Assembly (NCBI RefSeq): GCF_008974265.1 | Contig: NZ_BKZW01000001.1 | Coordinates: forward strand, 1,736,001 to 1,800,000 | Source: Dictyobacter vulcani | GTDB taxonomy: Bacteria; Chloroflexota; Ktedonobacteria; Ktedonobacterales; Ktedonobacteraceae | Reading direction: 5' to 3' | DNA length: 64,000 nucleotides | Shown here: one piece after another, positions 19,601 through 28,780 of the stretch | How the letters are laid out: each line of letters begins with the position of its first letter | Numbering within the stretch: position 1 is the stretch's first letter | Translations under genes and position numbers: made by a program | The notes under the pieces: generated by a model | The model's database searches: none | Seen by the model: the letters and a program-made list of their open reading frames with translations, nothing else | Told to the model about the DNA's origin: nothing

Positions 19601-20256
19601 CCCAACCAGAGGTCTTTGCCGGGTACGTCCAATGGCAACAATCTCTTCCGAAATAGTATTTTCGGCCTGCTGTGACTCAAGCGCATCTCTGAGGGCAGTG
19701 ACAAAATCCAGCACATTGGGAAAACGCTCACGTGGATCTTTGGCCAGCGCCTTAAAGACAATTTTCTCTACTCTGGGTGGAATCTCAGGACTGAGCTTAC
19801 GCAATGAAGGCGGCGCGGCCATCACCTGTTGAACGGCGATACCTGTAGTTGATCCCGTAAATGGCAGTGTACCCGTTAACCACTCATAGATCACAATGCC
19901 TAACGCATATTGATCACTGGCAGGACATGGATAGCCCTGTAACTGTTCAGGTGCCATATAGGCAACCGTCCCGGCAATATCTCTTGGACGCGACTGATTT
20001 TCACGCGCAAAAACGGCAATGCCAAAATCGCTCAAAAGTAATTCATCACGCGCGCCCAGTAACATATTTTCTGGTTTTACATCTCGATGCACAACACCGT
20101 GGGCATGGGCATGTTGTAATGCTTCAGCCACATTTGCACTGTACGTAATAATTTTTTCGGCTGGTAAAGGATGCCCTGGCTTACAGAGGGTGCGCACGCT
20201 ACCATGAGGAGCATGAGACATAACCAGAAAAGGGGCTCCTTCGTGGATGCCAAAGT
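16637..20256 (-). pseudogene. Kinase-AAA-TPR regulator, C-terminal fragment (cut by IS)
   Basis: This is the larger part of a Ser/Thr kinase gene of the PknK/MalT-like type. It contains the kinase C-lobe with intact V-H-R-D-V-K-P-E-N and S-D-F-G loops and the M-A-P-E motif. An AAA/STAND ATPase follows (Walker A G-D-V-G-I-G-K-T, Walker B L-I-V-L-D-D-L-Q-W), then a long helical TPR-like region to the C-terminus. The N-lobe is missing here and lies at 22540-22767, beyond the IS. Removing the IS and one copy of the target repeat gives one open frame of 1,280 residues (ATG 22767). A TTG inside the IS end at 20299 is in frame, but no ribosome site precedes it and the product would lack the ATP-binding lobe. 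Confidence 0.88.
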
Positions 20257-20276
20257 CCCACGGGATGCGCAACGAG
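20257..20276 (+). repeat. Terminal inverted repeat, left copy
   Basis: 20 bases identical to the complement of 22520-22539, preceded by the target duplication AAAGT at 20252-20256. Confidence 0.93.
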
Positions 20277-20418
20277 GTAAACTCAGGCAATGGAATCAAT
20301 TGAAAACCTCAACAGGAAAAGGAAAGGAAGCAAAAGCCTTGCATCGATAGACTTCGATGAAGAGGTGATGCCCAGCCAGCAGCGCATCGGAAGGGTTGCC
20401 AAAGACAGGAAAAAAGGC

Positions 20419-22416
20419 TTACGCGACGGCTTGAGCAGGAGGGCCAAACGTTTCGAAGAAGCGGACGGGCAGGCCATGTAAAAGAACAGAGAGCCTGGGA
20501 GCATCAGCGGAACGGGCATTGCGAGCGAGGCGCTGGGACCAGGAGAGCCGATAATGAGCACGCTGCTCGCGAGTCAGCAGCGTCTCGTCTGGCTTCAGAG
20601 GATGTGCTGGCTGTGAGGACTGAGGGCAAGCTTCCCAGGAAAAGGTGGCTGTTTCTCGCCGTAGGAGCTGGGTCCAGTGACGGCGCACAGAGCGACGAGG
20701 CCAATCGCGCCAGAGCAAGGGAGCCGACGGAGACACGACGGGAACATGCGGCAAGGATGGCACCGCAGGAGCAGAGAGCGGATCAGGAGGCAGAGGCCAG
20801 AAGACGGCACTGACGCGGCGTGGTTTTTTGGTGGAAGGATGTTCTTGACACTGCTCGCGCAAGGGGCAAGCCCGACAGAAGCCAATGCGGCCCGCATACA
20901 AGACACGCAGAGAGCCATCATGTTCGGGTCGACGCTCTTGCGCGTACAGCGGATGATCAGCGGGACAGCGCAAGGTACCGTCGGGTTGCAGCGTAAACAC
21001 TGAGCCAGGAAAACCGCCGGTAAACGAGCGTTTGGCCCACTGCGCAGGACCATAGATTACCGGAGCGGCTGACCCACTGGGAACGGCTGGCTCACTGAGA
21101 GCGACTGGCAAAACTGCGTGAGCCGGAGCAAATTCGGTCGTGCGCACTGTTGCGGGAGTCAGATGCAGGCCGAGTTCCATCCGCAGGTTCCAGAGCCACT
21201 GAACCAGGATCTGGAAGCATTCCTGTCCCCAGGCCGTGTGAGAGACCCAACGGTCAGCGTCCTGTTCACCATCTTCATCCGCCAGCACGGTTTCAAAAGA
21301 ACCGCGATGCAGATACACATCCAGGACATCTTTGGCGCTGAAGGCAGGGCAAGGCAGCGTTGAAACAAAGAGCTCGTAGACAGTCTCCGCTCGCTGCTCC
21401 CCAACGGAGGGAGGGTCTGAGGTGGCTGGATGGGTCGCCACGATCACGCGTACCAGAGGCCCCGTAGGGGAAAGCGGGACGGCTGGACAATCAAACAGGG
21501 TCCGGGTCATCTGGCTTTCGGGGTGCGTACAGGTGGCAGCGGGAGCGGCAGCCAACACGGCCTGCATTTCCGCCACATCCAGCAGGTGGTAATCCTTGTG
21601 GCGGGCCACCACTGCCAGGCCCGAGGTGAGGACATCGCAGAGAGGAGCAGCATTGCCATACAGGCCGTCGAGGCGGATGACGATCTGCTGGGCAGGTACA
21701 CCAACCTGCTTTCCATAGTCGAGCAGAACCTGGATCGCTCGCAGCAGTTCGCCCCGGTAATCGCCGTTGCCCGACCCTCCAAAGGTTCCCAGAAACTGAT
21801 GGGTATGAGCTTGGAGCACCACGGTCCTGGTGCGTACGACTTCCCCGCGCTTGCGGCCCTGATACCCTTTGGCGCACACCTGGTCAAAGCGACGGCGCGC
21901 AGCAGGCAGCGACTCGGCCTGGGGCAAGGCGCGTTGGCGAGCGACCTTTCGGGTGCCATCCACATCCGCGACCAGCCAGCTCTGCCCACACCGATCGATG
22001 ATCCCGCCGGGATCAGGAAACGACGTGCGGGCCTGCACGTCTTGCTGGAAGAGGGTACGCATGTTTTCGACGCTGGCCTGATCCAGCGCCGCCAAAAAGC
22101 GAGAGAGCGCGGAGCGCGAGGGCAAACGCTGGCGGCCAAAGAAGGCCATGAACTCGTCGGCAAACGGCACAAGGCGCTCGTAAAAGGCTTGCAAGGTCGG
22201 TTCACCGGAAAGCGCGTAGCCGACGAGGACCACGACAAAATCGATGAGATCGTAGGTCCCCATCCGGGCGCGCGCGAAGCGGACTCGTTGGGTGATAGCC
22301 GTGAGAATACCCGTCTGGGTGAGGCTCTGAGCAAAAGCTGCCGCTTCTCCCATCCAATTGGGAGTGGAAGGTTGCGACTCTGGAGTCGTCTGGACGGTGG
22401 TGGTCGAATGCGTCAT
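20419..22416 (-). CDS. DDE transposase of the interrupting IS (IS1182/IS4-like)
   Basis: The 665-residue protein carries out cut-and-paste transposition. Probable catalytic acids are Asp in L-V-A-D-V-D-G-T, Asp in I-R-L-D-G-L-Y-G-N, and Glu in Y-L-H-R-G-S-F-E-T-V-L. The last block fits the Y(2)R(3)E signature of IS4-type enzymes, though the final Lys is replaced by Asp. A Cys cluster (F-C-R-A-C-P-L-R-E-Q-C) near residue 520 recalls IS1182 transposases, so the family is not settled. I chose the ATG at 22416 with AGGAGG about 13 bases upstream; a GTG at 22476 is in frame but lacks a ribosome site. The frame is intact. Confidence 0.9.
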   Translation of the reverse strand: MTHSTTTVQTTPESQPSTPNWMGEAAAFAQSLTQTGILTAITQRVRFARARMGTYDLIDFVVVLVGYALSGEPTLQAFYERLVPFADEFMAFFGRQRLPSRSALSRFLAALDQASVENMRTLFQQDVQARTSFPDPGGIIDRCGQSWLVADVDGTRKVARQRALPQAESLPAARRRFDQVCAKGYQGRKRGEVVRTRTVVLQAHTHQFLGTFGGSGNGDYRGELLRAIQVLLDYGKQVGVPAQQIVIRLDGLYGNAAPLCDVLTSGLAVVARHKDYHLLDVAEMQAVLAAAPAATCTHPESQMTRTLFDCPAVPLSPTGPLVRVIVATHPATSDPPSVGEQRAETVYELFVSTLPCPAFSAKDVLDVYLHRGSFETVLADEDGEQDADRWVSHTAWGQECFQILVQWLWNLRMELGLHLTPATVRTTEFAPAHAVLPVALSEPAVPSGSAAPVIYGPAQWAKRSFTGGFPGSVFTLQPDGTLRCPADHPLYAQERRPEHDGSLRVLYAGRIGFCRACPLREQCQEHPSTKKPRRVSAVFWPLPPDPLSAPAVPSLPHVPVVSPSAPLLWRDWPRRSVRRHWTQLLRRETATFSWEACPQSSQPAHPLKPDETLLTREQRAHYRLSWSQRLARNARSADAPRLSVLLHGLPVRFFETFGPPAQAVA

Positions 22417-22519
22417 ACTAGAAAGGTGTCCTCCTTCTGAGAAAAATTTTGAGGTTTCTTCTCTTATAGGAGACACTTTTTTTTAGCGTTTCGCCAGTCT
22501 CTGCGGATCAGTTACAAAT

Positions 22520-22539
22520 CTCGTTGCGCATCCCGTGGG
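22520..22539 (-). repeat. Terminal inverted repeat, right copy
   Basis: Complement of the left repeat, followed by the second target copy AAAGT at 22540-22544. Confidence 0.93.
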
Positions 22540-22767
22540 AAAGTCGTGGATCTTAACGATGTTTGGGTGATCCAGATATGCGATAATGCGTGCCTCCGTT
22601 AAAAAGCGTTTGCTGTGTTCTTCTGAAAGCTGTATACGTGCTACTTTTAAAGCAGCATGGGTATGCAGATAGATATGTTCTCCCAGATACACATCAGCGA
22701 AGCCCCCCTGTCCAAGTAAGCGCATCAGCAGATAATTGCCCAGTTGTTGTTCATACGAAGCATTCAT
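22540..22767 (-). pseudogene. Kinase-AAA-TPR regulator, N-lobe fragment (cut by IS)
   Basis: This is the start of the kinase that continues at 20251. It encodes the glycine-rich loop L-G-Q-G-G-F-A-D-V-Y-L-G, the beta-3 Lys (A-A-L-K-V-A) and the helix-C Glu region, ending at N-I-V-K-I-H-D-F. The interrupted frame runs on about 19 residues into the IS and stops at 22483. The ATG at 22767 has GAGG 9 bases upstream. A TTG two codons earlier is less likely. Confidence 0.9.
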
Positions 22768-23024
22768 AATCAATCCTCAGATTGTATTACTATAGTTGCC
22801 ACAAATCTTCTTTCCCACCATGGAAAGATACTCTGACTTTTCCAGGTATTTCAAGAATTCAGGACATTCAGGTATTGATCTTAACCAGCACAGCAATATT
22901 TCATAGGGGCAAAAGTCTGGCGGGGAGAGACCTATGCCCTCTCCAAAGGTGGTATACTTATGGTGAGTTTGGGCAATGAGTGAGCCTTAAACCACCAATT
23001 CTTCACTAGTAGTAGGGAGTTTTC

Positions 23025-23771
23025 ATGACTGACAATGTAGCACTACAGTTATATACTGTACGAGATGAAACTGCGAAAAATTTCAAAGAGACCCTGCGCG
23101 CGGTTGCAGAGATTGGTTATCACGGTGTCGAGTTTGCTGGTTATGGCGATTTCACGTCGAAAGAACTGGCGGCAGTTCTCGCCGAGCTTGGCTTGAAGAC
23201 GGTTGGTAGCCATGTTGGATTACAACAGGTTGAGCAGGATATTGAACGAGAACTTCATTACTGTCTGGAGATCGGTAGCCCCTATTTGATTATTCCCTGG
23301 ATCAATAAAGACCTCCTTACCCAGGAAGATTCTTTCAAGAAATTTACTGATCAGCTTAATGAATATGGTCGTGTAACGAAAGAGCATGGCCTGACGTTGG
23401 CTTATCACAATCATGATTTCGAGTTTGCCAGAGTTGGTGACGAGACATTGCTCGATCGTATGATCGCTGCGACAGATCCTGCACTGGTCAAATTTGAACT
23501 GGATACGTACTGGGCCGCATTTGCGGGGGTTAATCCAATTGCCTTCATTAACAAGCATAGCAGCCGGATCGCGACTTTACATTTGAAAGATATGACTCCC
23601 GATCGTAAGTTTACTGAGGTTGGCTCTGGCACACTTGATATTGCTGGCTTCATTGAGGCTGGTCAGGCTGCCGGCGCGACAGCTTTTATTGTTGAGAATG
23701 ATCAGCCTGCTATTCCATCGCTGGAAAGTGCCCGCCGTTCTTTCGAGAATTTACATAGAAGCTTGACCTAG
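23025..23771 (+). CDS. Sugar phosphate isomerase/epimerase-like TIM-barrel protein
   Basis: The 248-residue protein belongs to the xylose-isomerase-like AP-endonuclease-2 superfamily: L-Q-L-Y-T-V-R-D at the N-terminus, G-Y-H-G-V-E-F-A-G, then Y-H-N-H-D-F-E-F, L-D-T-Y-W and L-H-L-K-D, whose His, Glu and Asp residues bind the metal. Members isomerise or epimerise small sugars such as inosose; the substrate is unknown. The ATG has TAGGGAG 6-8 bases upstream. The gene precedes two more plus-strand genes, 171 bp away. Confidence 0.85.
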   Translation: MTDNVALQLYTVRDETAKNFKETLRAVAEIGYHGVEFAGYGDFTSKELAAVLAELGLKTVGSHVGLQQVEQDIERELHYCLEIGSPYLIIPWINKDLLTQEDSFKKFTDQLNEYGRVTKEHGLTLAYHNHDFEFARVGDETLLDRMIAATDPALVKFELDTYWAAFAGVNPIAFINKHSSRIATLHLKDMTPDRKFTEVGSGTLDIAGFIEAGQAAGATAFIVENDQPAIPSLESARRSFENLHRSLT

Positions 23772-23942
23772 TTATGCATCTGGAGCGGTATGGGGAGGAT
23801 TTAGCACACTGAATTTCTTCCTGGCCGCTCCACCAGCGTGCCCACACGGCAGGATGCGGTTCGCCTGTATGGATTTCTGGCACGATAAGGATATCATTCC
23901 AGTTCCGTTACATCCTGATATCCATCAAGAGGAGAGCTAAGC

Positions 23943-24284
23943 ATGACTGACCTGACATCGATCCCTGATTTTGATGAAGTGACTGCCTTCATTAAAGAGC
24001 GCGTTGAAGCCATGCGCACACCCGCAAGTCAATGGGCGGATCTTGCCAGGCTGGCAATTCAGGGACTCCCACACGATGTACATCGTCTGGCCGAATTGGA
24101 GAAGCGCATCAATGCGATTCGTGGCGAACTGCGTCGCGTGGTTCTTGCCGCCTCTGAACATTTCTCAGAAGAACAATTGAATGATCTGCGTAAACGTGTG
24201 GGCATGAGCAAGACCGCCTGGCGCGCCGCCAAGTCTAAACGGGCCGTAACTATCAAACATGGTTTTTCACTCGTCATTTATTGA
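23943..24284 (+). CDS. Hypothetical protein, 113 residues, helical
   Basis: I do not recognise this protein. It is charged and predicted mostly helical (F-D-E-V-T-A-F-I-K-E-R-V-E, L-A-E-L-E-K-R-I-N-A-I-R-G-E-L-R-R-V) with a basic C-terminus. It has no signal or membrane segment. The ATG has AGAGGAGAG about 8 bases upstream, which supports translation. It lies 51 bp before the M48 peptidase gene, so the two may share a transcript. Confidence 0.6.
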   Translation: MTDLTSIPDFDEVTAFIKERVEAMRTPASQWADLARLAIQGLPHDVHRLAELEKRINAIRGELRRVVLAASEHFSEEQLNDLRKRVGMSKTAWRAAKSKRAVTIKHGFSLVIY

Positions 24285-24335
24285 GTATGCATTTTCTAAG
24301 TATCACCTTGCCCACAATTAAAGGAAGTAACTGGC

Positions 24336-25532
24336 ATGGAAATTGATGTCGATCGACAGCAAAAGGCTCGTGAATATGCTCGCACGCGCCGCCGTCTCTC
24401 GTTTGTAAGTATGGGCATCGGGGTGCTCAGTATTCTGGTTGTGCTAGGGGCAGGACTGGATAAGTGGTTTCGGAACGTTATTGAGGGCGCTGGCAACCAG
24501 TTGCCGTTCTTGAGCTGGCAACCACACCCGGATTGGTTTCCCTGGCAAATTGCTGTCTATTGTTTACTGATCACGGTCCTCTATGAAGTACTCACCTTTC
24601 CACTGGCATATTACTCCGGTTTTGTACTGCCACGACGCTATGGCATCTCGGTGATGAGTATTGGCGCCTGGTTCCGTGAATTAGGCCTGGGACTGATTTT
24701 AAGCCTGATATTTGAGGTCGTTTTCGTCTCACTGATTTATACATTGCTGGCCTTCCAACCACAACTCTGGTGGCTCTGGACCGCGCTACTGATCCTCTTC
24801 TTCTCGGTGGTGATGGCTAACCTGGCCCCTATCCTGCTTTATCCTCTCTTCTATAAGTTCACGCCTTTACCTGAGGGTGAGTTGACGCAACGCCTTTTAC
24901 AGCTGGCGCAACAGGCACACACCAGGGTGCGTGGCGTCTACTCGATGAAGATGAGTAATAAGACTACAGGAACTAATGCCGCCTTGATGGGATTGGGCAA
25001 TACACGGCGCATCGTGCTGGGCGATACGATGACTGATCGCTATACGGTTGATGAGATTGAGGTGGTACTGGCCCATGAGTTGGGACATCATGTGCATCGT
25101 GATATCTGGAAGTTGATTGCCAGCCAGGCATTGTTGATGCTGGTGGGGCTATTTCTGGGGAATCTGGTGCTGCATTGGGTCATTGATCAGCAACATTATT
25201 ATCGCTCTCTCACTGATCCTGCTACCCTACCTTTCTTTTTTACGCTACTGGGTATCTTTAGCTTTATTATTATGCCACTCAGCAATGGCTATAGCCGTTT
25301 GATTGAATATCAGGCAGATGAGTATGCACTCCAATCTACCCATAAAATTGAGGCCTTTAAAAGTGCGATGAGGCGCCTGGCCGATCAGAATTTATCTGAA
25401 CTTGAGCCGGCGCCTATCGTAGAATTTCTCTTCCACTCACATCCATCGATCAAGAAACGTCTTGAACATGCGGACGAGTTTGCAACACGCCAGGACTATG
25501 CTGGTAGCGCATCTTTGAGTGCTGAAAGTTGA
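24336..25532 (+). CDS. M48 family membrane metallopeptidase (Ste24/CAAX protease-like)
   Basis: M48 peptidases are zinc enzymes in the membrane that remove damaged or prenylated membrane proteins. The 398-residue protein has hydrophobic segments near residues 27-43, 71-94, 116-143 and 147-170, the zinc-binding V-L-A-H-E-L-G-H-H-V-H, then two more hydrophobic segments and the third ligand in E-Y-Q-A-D-E-Y-A-L. The layout matches Ste24/CaaX protease 1 rather than HtpX. Bacterial substrates are unknown. Its 3' end overlaps the convergent LLM oxidoreductase gene by 37 bases. Confidence 0.92.
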   Translation: MEIDVDRQQKAREYARTRRRLSFVSMGIGVLSILVVLGAGLDKWFRNVIEGAGNQLPFLSWQPHPDWFPWQIAVYCLLITVLYEVLTFPLAYYSGFVLPRRYGISVMSIGAWFRELGLGLILSLIFEVVFVSLIYTLLAFQPQLWWLWTALLILFFSVVMANLAPILLYPLFYKFTPLPEGELTQRLLQLAQQAHTRVRGVYSMKMSNKTTGTNAALMGLGNTRRIVLGDTMTDRYTVDEIEVVLAHELGHHVHRDIWKLIASQALLMLVGLFLGNLVLHWVIDQQHYYRSLTDPATLPFFFTLLGIFSFIIMPLSNGYSRLIEYQADEYALQSTHKIEAFKSAMRRLADQNLSELEPAPIVEFLFHSHPSIKKRLEHADEFATRQDYAGSASLSAES

Positions 25533-26575
25533 GCGGCTGTTTCTTCGGGTGAGCCTTCGGGCATGGTCAACAATGGTTCGTCCACGCCCATGGCCGCCCA
25601 GCTAGCAACCTTAGCAGCACACTCGCTGGCAGTTCCGACAATAGTGGTTGTCTCCAGTAAGCGCGGGCTGACTGCCTCAACGGCGGATTTCATGCCTTGC
25701 TGCCAGCCAGCCAGCACGGCCTGCACATCTTCCTCGAAACCATTACGTGCCAGCATCTGGGCATAATAGACACCCATTTTACCAATATAGTAGGCCAGCG
25801 GTGAGGCAGCCTTAAATTGCGCGGCCCGCCGCTCCTCTTCACTGGCATCATCGCGCAAGATAACGGTAGTGATATAGGGAGCAATGGCAGCACTATGGGC
25901 AGGTCGGCCAGCCTTCTGCGAGCCAGCATCCAGTTGTTCACGCAACGCCTGCCATCTGGTCGCTGGCCAGTACACAGGCAGGACACCATCCGCAATCTCA
26001 CCTGTCTGCAAAATATTTTTCGGTCCCATCGCCGCAACATAAATAGGGAGATCTGGTCGCGTGGCCTTGAACCGCAGCTTAAAGCCACGCTCCAATTGGA
26101 AAATCTCGCCCTGATGGACCAATTTCTCGCCCCGCAGGATCGTCCGAATAATCTCGACATACTCACGAGTACGCTGCAGGGGTTTCTCAAAAGGCACACC
26201 ATGCCAGTGCTCAACCACCTGTGCTCCCGAGGGTCCCAATCCCAGCAAGATACGTCCTTCCGAACGCTCATCCAGGGTCGCCACTGTACTGGCAATTAAG
26301 GCTGGACTACGCGAATAAATATTTGCGATTCCGGCACCAATCTTGATGCGTTTGGTGGCTCGCACCAGATCTGACATTGAGGTAAATAGTTCATATCCCC
26401 AGGACTCACCCAGCCAGACTGAATCATAGCCCAGTTCATCAGCCAGACGAACTTTTTCAACCACTTGATCCCATGCAGCGGGAAAATTGGGTGAATCCGC
26501 GACCAGTCCGATGCGGGAACGATAAGAGGGGGGATTGTGCTCAGCACCATTGCCTGTTTCACTAGCAGTCGTCAT
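25496..26575 (-). CDS. LLM-class flavin/F420-dependent oxidoreductase
   Basis: Luciferase-like monooxygenases use FMN or F420 in a TIM barrel. Diagnostic stretches are R-I-G-L-V-A-D-S, G-Y-D-S-V-W-L-G-E-S-W-G, I-G-A-G-I-A-N-I-Y-S-R-S-P, G-R-I-L-L-G-L-G-P-S-G and P-I-Y-V-A-A-M-G-P-K-N. The pattern is closest to F420-type members. I chose the ATG at 26575, with GGAAGG about 6 bases upstream; ten in-frame codons before it lack one. It is the last of three leftward genes (unknown, PhnD-like, LLM). The 3' end overlaps the M48 gene. Confidence 0.88.
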   Translation of the reverse strand: MTTASETGNGAEHNPPSYRSRIGLVADSPNFPAAWDQVVEKVRLADELGYDSVWLGESWGYELFTSMSDLVRATKRIKIGAGIANIYSRSPALIASTVATLDERSEGRILLGLGPSGAQVVEHWHGVPFEKPLQRTREYVEIIRTILRGEKLVHQGEIFQLERGFKLRFKATRPDLPIYVAAMGPKNILQTGEIADGVLPVYWPATRWQALREQLDAGSQKAGRPAHSAAIAPYITTVILRDDASEEERRAAQFKAASPLAYYIGKMGVYYAQMLARNGFEEDVQAVLAGWQQGMKSAVEAVSPRLLETTTIVGTASECAAKVASWAAMGVDEPLLTMPEGSPEETAAQLSALKDALPA

Positions 26576-26668
26576 ATCTGTCCTTCCAGTAGTGTCAATA
26601 CGCACAATGAACGTGTTTGTTCTTTATTATAGCGTATCTAGCACTAGCTCTGCGTCCGAATCAGATGA

Positions 26669-27475
26669 TTATTGCTCGTATGCCTGCACGCGAGCCCACA
26701 TAGCACGGATATCATCGTAATCCTCATCACGTACAGCGACCAGGCGCTCTATTTCTCCTGCCTGTAGTAACTCTGCCTGCACAGGATCCAGGTGCATGTG
26801 CGTCAAAATATCCTGTAGCTTCTGCTTTAGCTGGCTGGGAAGCCTACGTGCGACCACAATTGGCGGAATAGAGGAAGGTCCCAGATGATCAATACGATGC
26901 AGTTGTGAGGCCAGCCCACGATCTTTCTGCAGTATTACCTCTAACACGTGTGAGTCAATGGCGGCAGCATCAGCCAGTCCGGCCAGGACAAGCTGCAAAG
27001 ATTGCGTATGCGCACCAGATTTCACTGTTCGCCCAAAATAGTTGGTATGGCCTTGCCGCTCCAGTAAACTATACTGTACCAGGTTATACCCTGAATGAGA
27101 GACCTCTTCGTTGTATGCCCAGGTACAACCACGCAAATCTGCAAAAGATCGAAAGGGACTATCCCGTCGTACCACCACATCCGAAAAATAGTCTGGCCGC
27201 CCTTGATAGCGGCTCCCACGCAATACCGGAGCCGCCAGCAATTCGACAGGATTTTCCTCAGTAGCGCTCAAGCGCACATATAACAGACCACAGAGAAAGC
27301 TCACATCGGCATGGCCGGTGCCAAACGCGCTCGCGTCCTGACCGATGGCTAAATCGATTGGTATATCCAATTGTTGGCCTGCATATGTCGCAATGGCCAT
27401 ATAAGTATCCTGTAATAATGGCGAGAGAAAATTAGCAAAATGCAGGCGTGCAGGCACATGAGCGTTCTGTGGCAT
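26669..27475 (-). CDS. PhnD-like periplasmic-binding-fold protein without signal peptide
   Basis: The 268-residue protein resembles PhnD/TAXI-type solute-binding proteins for phosphonates or similar anions: V-S-F-L-C-G-L-L-Y-V, D-V-V-V-R-R-D-S-P-F, F-A-D-L-R-G-C-T-W-A-Y-N, S-G-Y-N-L-V and D-A-A-A-I-D-S. It lacks the signal peptide or lipobox that a transport protein would need, and no permease or ATPase is nearby. A cytosolic sensor or enzyme role is therefore more likely than uptake. It follows the upstream gene by 21 bp, and the LLM oxidoreductase follows 93 bp later. Confidence 0.75.
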   Translation of the reverse strand: MPQNAHVPARLHFANFLSPLLQDTYMAIATYAGQQLDIPIDLAIGQDASAFGTGHADVSFLCGLLYVRLSATEENPVELLAAPVLRGSRYQGRPDYFSDVVVRRDSPFRSFADLRGCTWAYNEEVSHSGYNLVQYSLLERQGHTNYFGRTVKSGAHTQSLQLVLAGLADAAAIDSHVLEVILQKDRGLASQLHRIDHLGPSSIPPIVVARRLPSQLKQKLQDILTHMHLDPVQAELLQAGEIERLVAVRDEDYDDIRAMWARVQAYEQ

Positions 27476-27496
27476 CAGATATCCTTTAATGATGAT

Positions 27497-28141
27497 TTAG
27501 TAGACAGCCTCGTACAGCTGAAAGTTTTTCAGTGTAGCGGTAAAAGCATAGTGCCTGGTCTTGATCAGTTGTGGCGTATTTTTTGCCAGTCCACCCGGGA
27601 AGATGCCACTATGGATACGAATCCAATCATAGGCGCGTGGTCCCAGTTGATATGCCGCATGCTGATGCATATCGATCTTCTTCAGGTCTGACTTGACTTC
27701 AAAAGACTGCATCACAACCAGATTATACCAGCGACCGGGCTGCAATTCTAGCGAAGAATAAGCCAGCAGACCAGGAATATGTGTTAATTTGGTCAGCATC
27801 TGCTGATCAGCCTGCAATAGTTCCGCACTCAGGTCCAGATCAATTGCAGGTTGCCGACCACTGACAAAGCCCACAAAGGAAAGCGTCTCCTCACCAAAGA
27901 GTTGCGCAGGTCGATAAAACAACATGCGATGCAAACTTGTATGACGCTCGGTCAGCTGATAGCGTAGCGGAAAAACAGCGTCACTGGCTCCATCAATAGT
28001 CAAAAGCGTCAGTCGCAGTTGCCGGGCCATATGGCGCAGGACAATTAAATCAGTCCGGCCTTTCAACACATTATTCTTCTCTAAAGCATGTATCTCTTGT
28101 ACCTGTACAGGCAATGAATATTGTAACATCTGATACACCAT
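27497..28141 (-). CDS. Hypothetical protein at the head of the PhnD-like/LLM operon
   Basis: I do not recognise this protein of about 214 residues. It is soluble, contains a conserved-looking central region (L-S-F-V-G-F-V-S-G-R-Q-P) and an R-W-Y-N-L-V-V-M-Q-S-F-E strand, and ends in an aromatic-rich tail. The last third, with H-x-x-A-A-Y-x-L-G-P-R-A-Y-D-W-I-R-I-H, looks structured. The start is unclear: ATG codons at 28153, 28141 and 28129 are in frame and only a weak GAGTGG is nearby; the open frame reaches 28228. It ends 21 bp before the PhnD-like start, so the two are surely cotranscribed. Confidence 0.65.
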   Translation of the reverse strand: MVYQMLQYSLPVQVQEIHALEKNNVLKGRTDLIVLRHMARQLRLTLLTIDGASDAVFPLRYQLTERHTSLHRMLFYRPAQLFGEETLSFVGFVSGRQPAIDLDLSAELLQADQQMLTKLTHIPGLLAYSSLELQPGRWYNLVVMQSFEVKSDLKKIDMHQHAAYQLGPRAYDWIRIHSGIFPGGLAKNTPQLIKTRHYAFTATLKNFQLYEAVY

Positions 28142-28711
28142 CCACTCTATCATAGTCAACACGTAAAAATAAAAAAGCGCACGTATAAAAGGAGGGCCCG
28201 CATAAAAATGATTACCAATAACAAGCAAGCTATGTTTAGAGACAAAGGATAGTAAGGTAGCTCAGCCAGACGTAGCACAGTCCGAAATTGCGGTAGAGCA
28301 TCCCGGACAATTAATAAACAGGAAAAAAAAGTCTCTATAACAATGGATGCGGGTGGAAAACTCGGAAAAGGAGTTATCGACAGTGAGGACAACACATAGA
28401 CATGGACATAGGCAGGGGAGAGCCAGTAAAAACAGAGGATGCAATGAGGCAGCCAGAAACATTGTCAGCTATATCACCTGGGATGGTCGTTCGTAGCCGC
28501 GACCAATAAACGTGTATTGTTGCCATCTTACAGTAACTCCATATCTCTGTGTAGTAAATTGTTACTTTCCAATTAAAAAGTAACAATGGTTACAGTAGAG
28601 TGTAAAATAAAGACCGCCAACTGTCAATAGCTATACGCACTCAATTGGGATACCAGATTGGTATCTGGACAACTTGTCAGGCGAAAGTAACAGTATGCTT
28701 ATATGCAATAA
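28142..28711. other. Intergenic region left of the lipoprotein gene
   Basis: About 570 bp without a supported gene. Short leftward frames at 28156-28586 are hydrophobic and serine-rich shadows without ribosome sites. The right part leads into the terminator at 28712. The promoter of the leftward operon should lie near 28160-28300. Confidence 0.45.
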
Positions 28712-28745
28712 AACACAGCGGTAGCCTGCTAACTACCGCTGTGTT
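28712..28745 (-). terminator. Terminator of the lipoprotein gene
   Basis: A perfect 13-bp stem (AACACAGCGGTAG with CTACCGCTGTGTT) and 8-base loop. On the minus strand it follows the stop at 28781 and is succeeded by TTTAT. Confidence 0.8.
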
Positions 28746-28780
28746 AGTAAGTAAAGAGCTATATACAGTACTATCAGGTG

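Larger units (their letters stand above)
20257..22539 (-). mobile_element. 2,283-bp insertion sequence with 20-bp terminal inverted repeats
   Basis: Perfect inverted repeats CCCACGGGATGCGCAACGAG (20257-20276, and its complement at 22520-22539) bound the element. The direct repeat AAAGT flanks it at 20252-20256 and 22540-22544. It carries one DDE transposase on the minus strand. The insertion splits a kinase gene between H-D-F and G-I-H, and removal restores the frame exactly. Intact repeats and target duplication point to a recent insertion. Confidence 0.95.

Noticed and set aside
20257..20299. A normal start for the kinase C-terminal fragment at TTG 20299
   Set aside because: The codons to 20257 belong to the IS end. 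The original gene starts at 22767 beyond the IS.
21430..22440. A 336-codon frame opposite the IS transposase
   Set aside because: It is an antisense shadow of a GC-rich transposase gene; the minus-strand frame has the catalytic motifs and ends at the inverted repeats.
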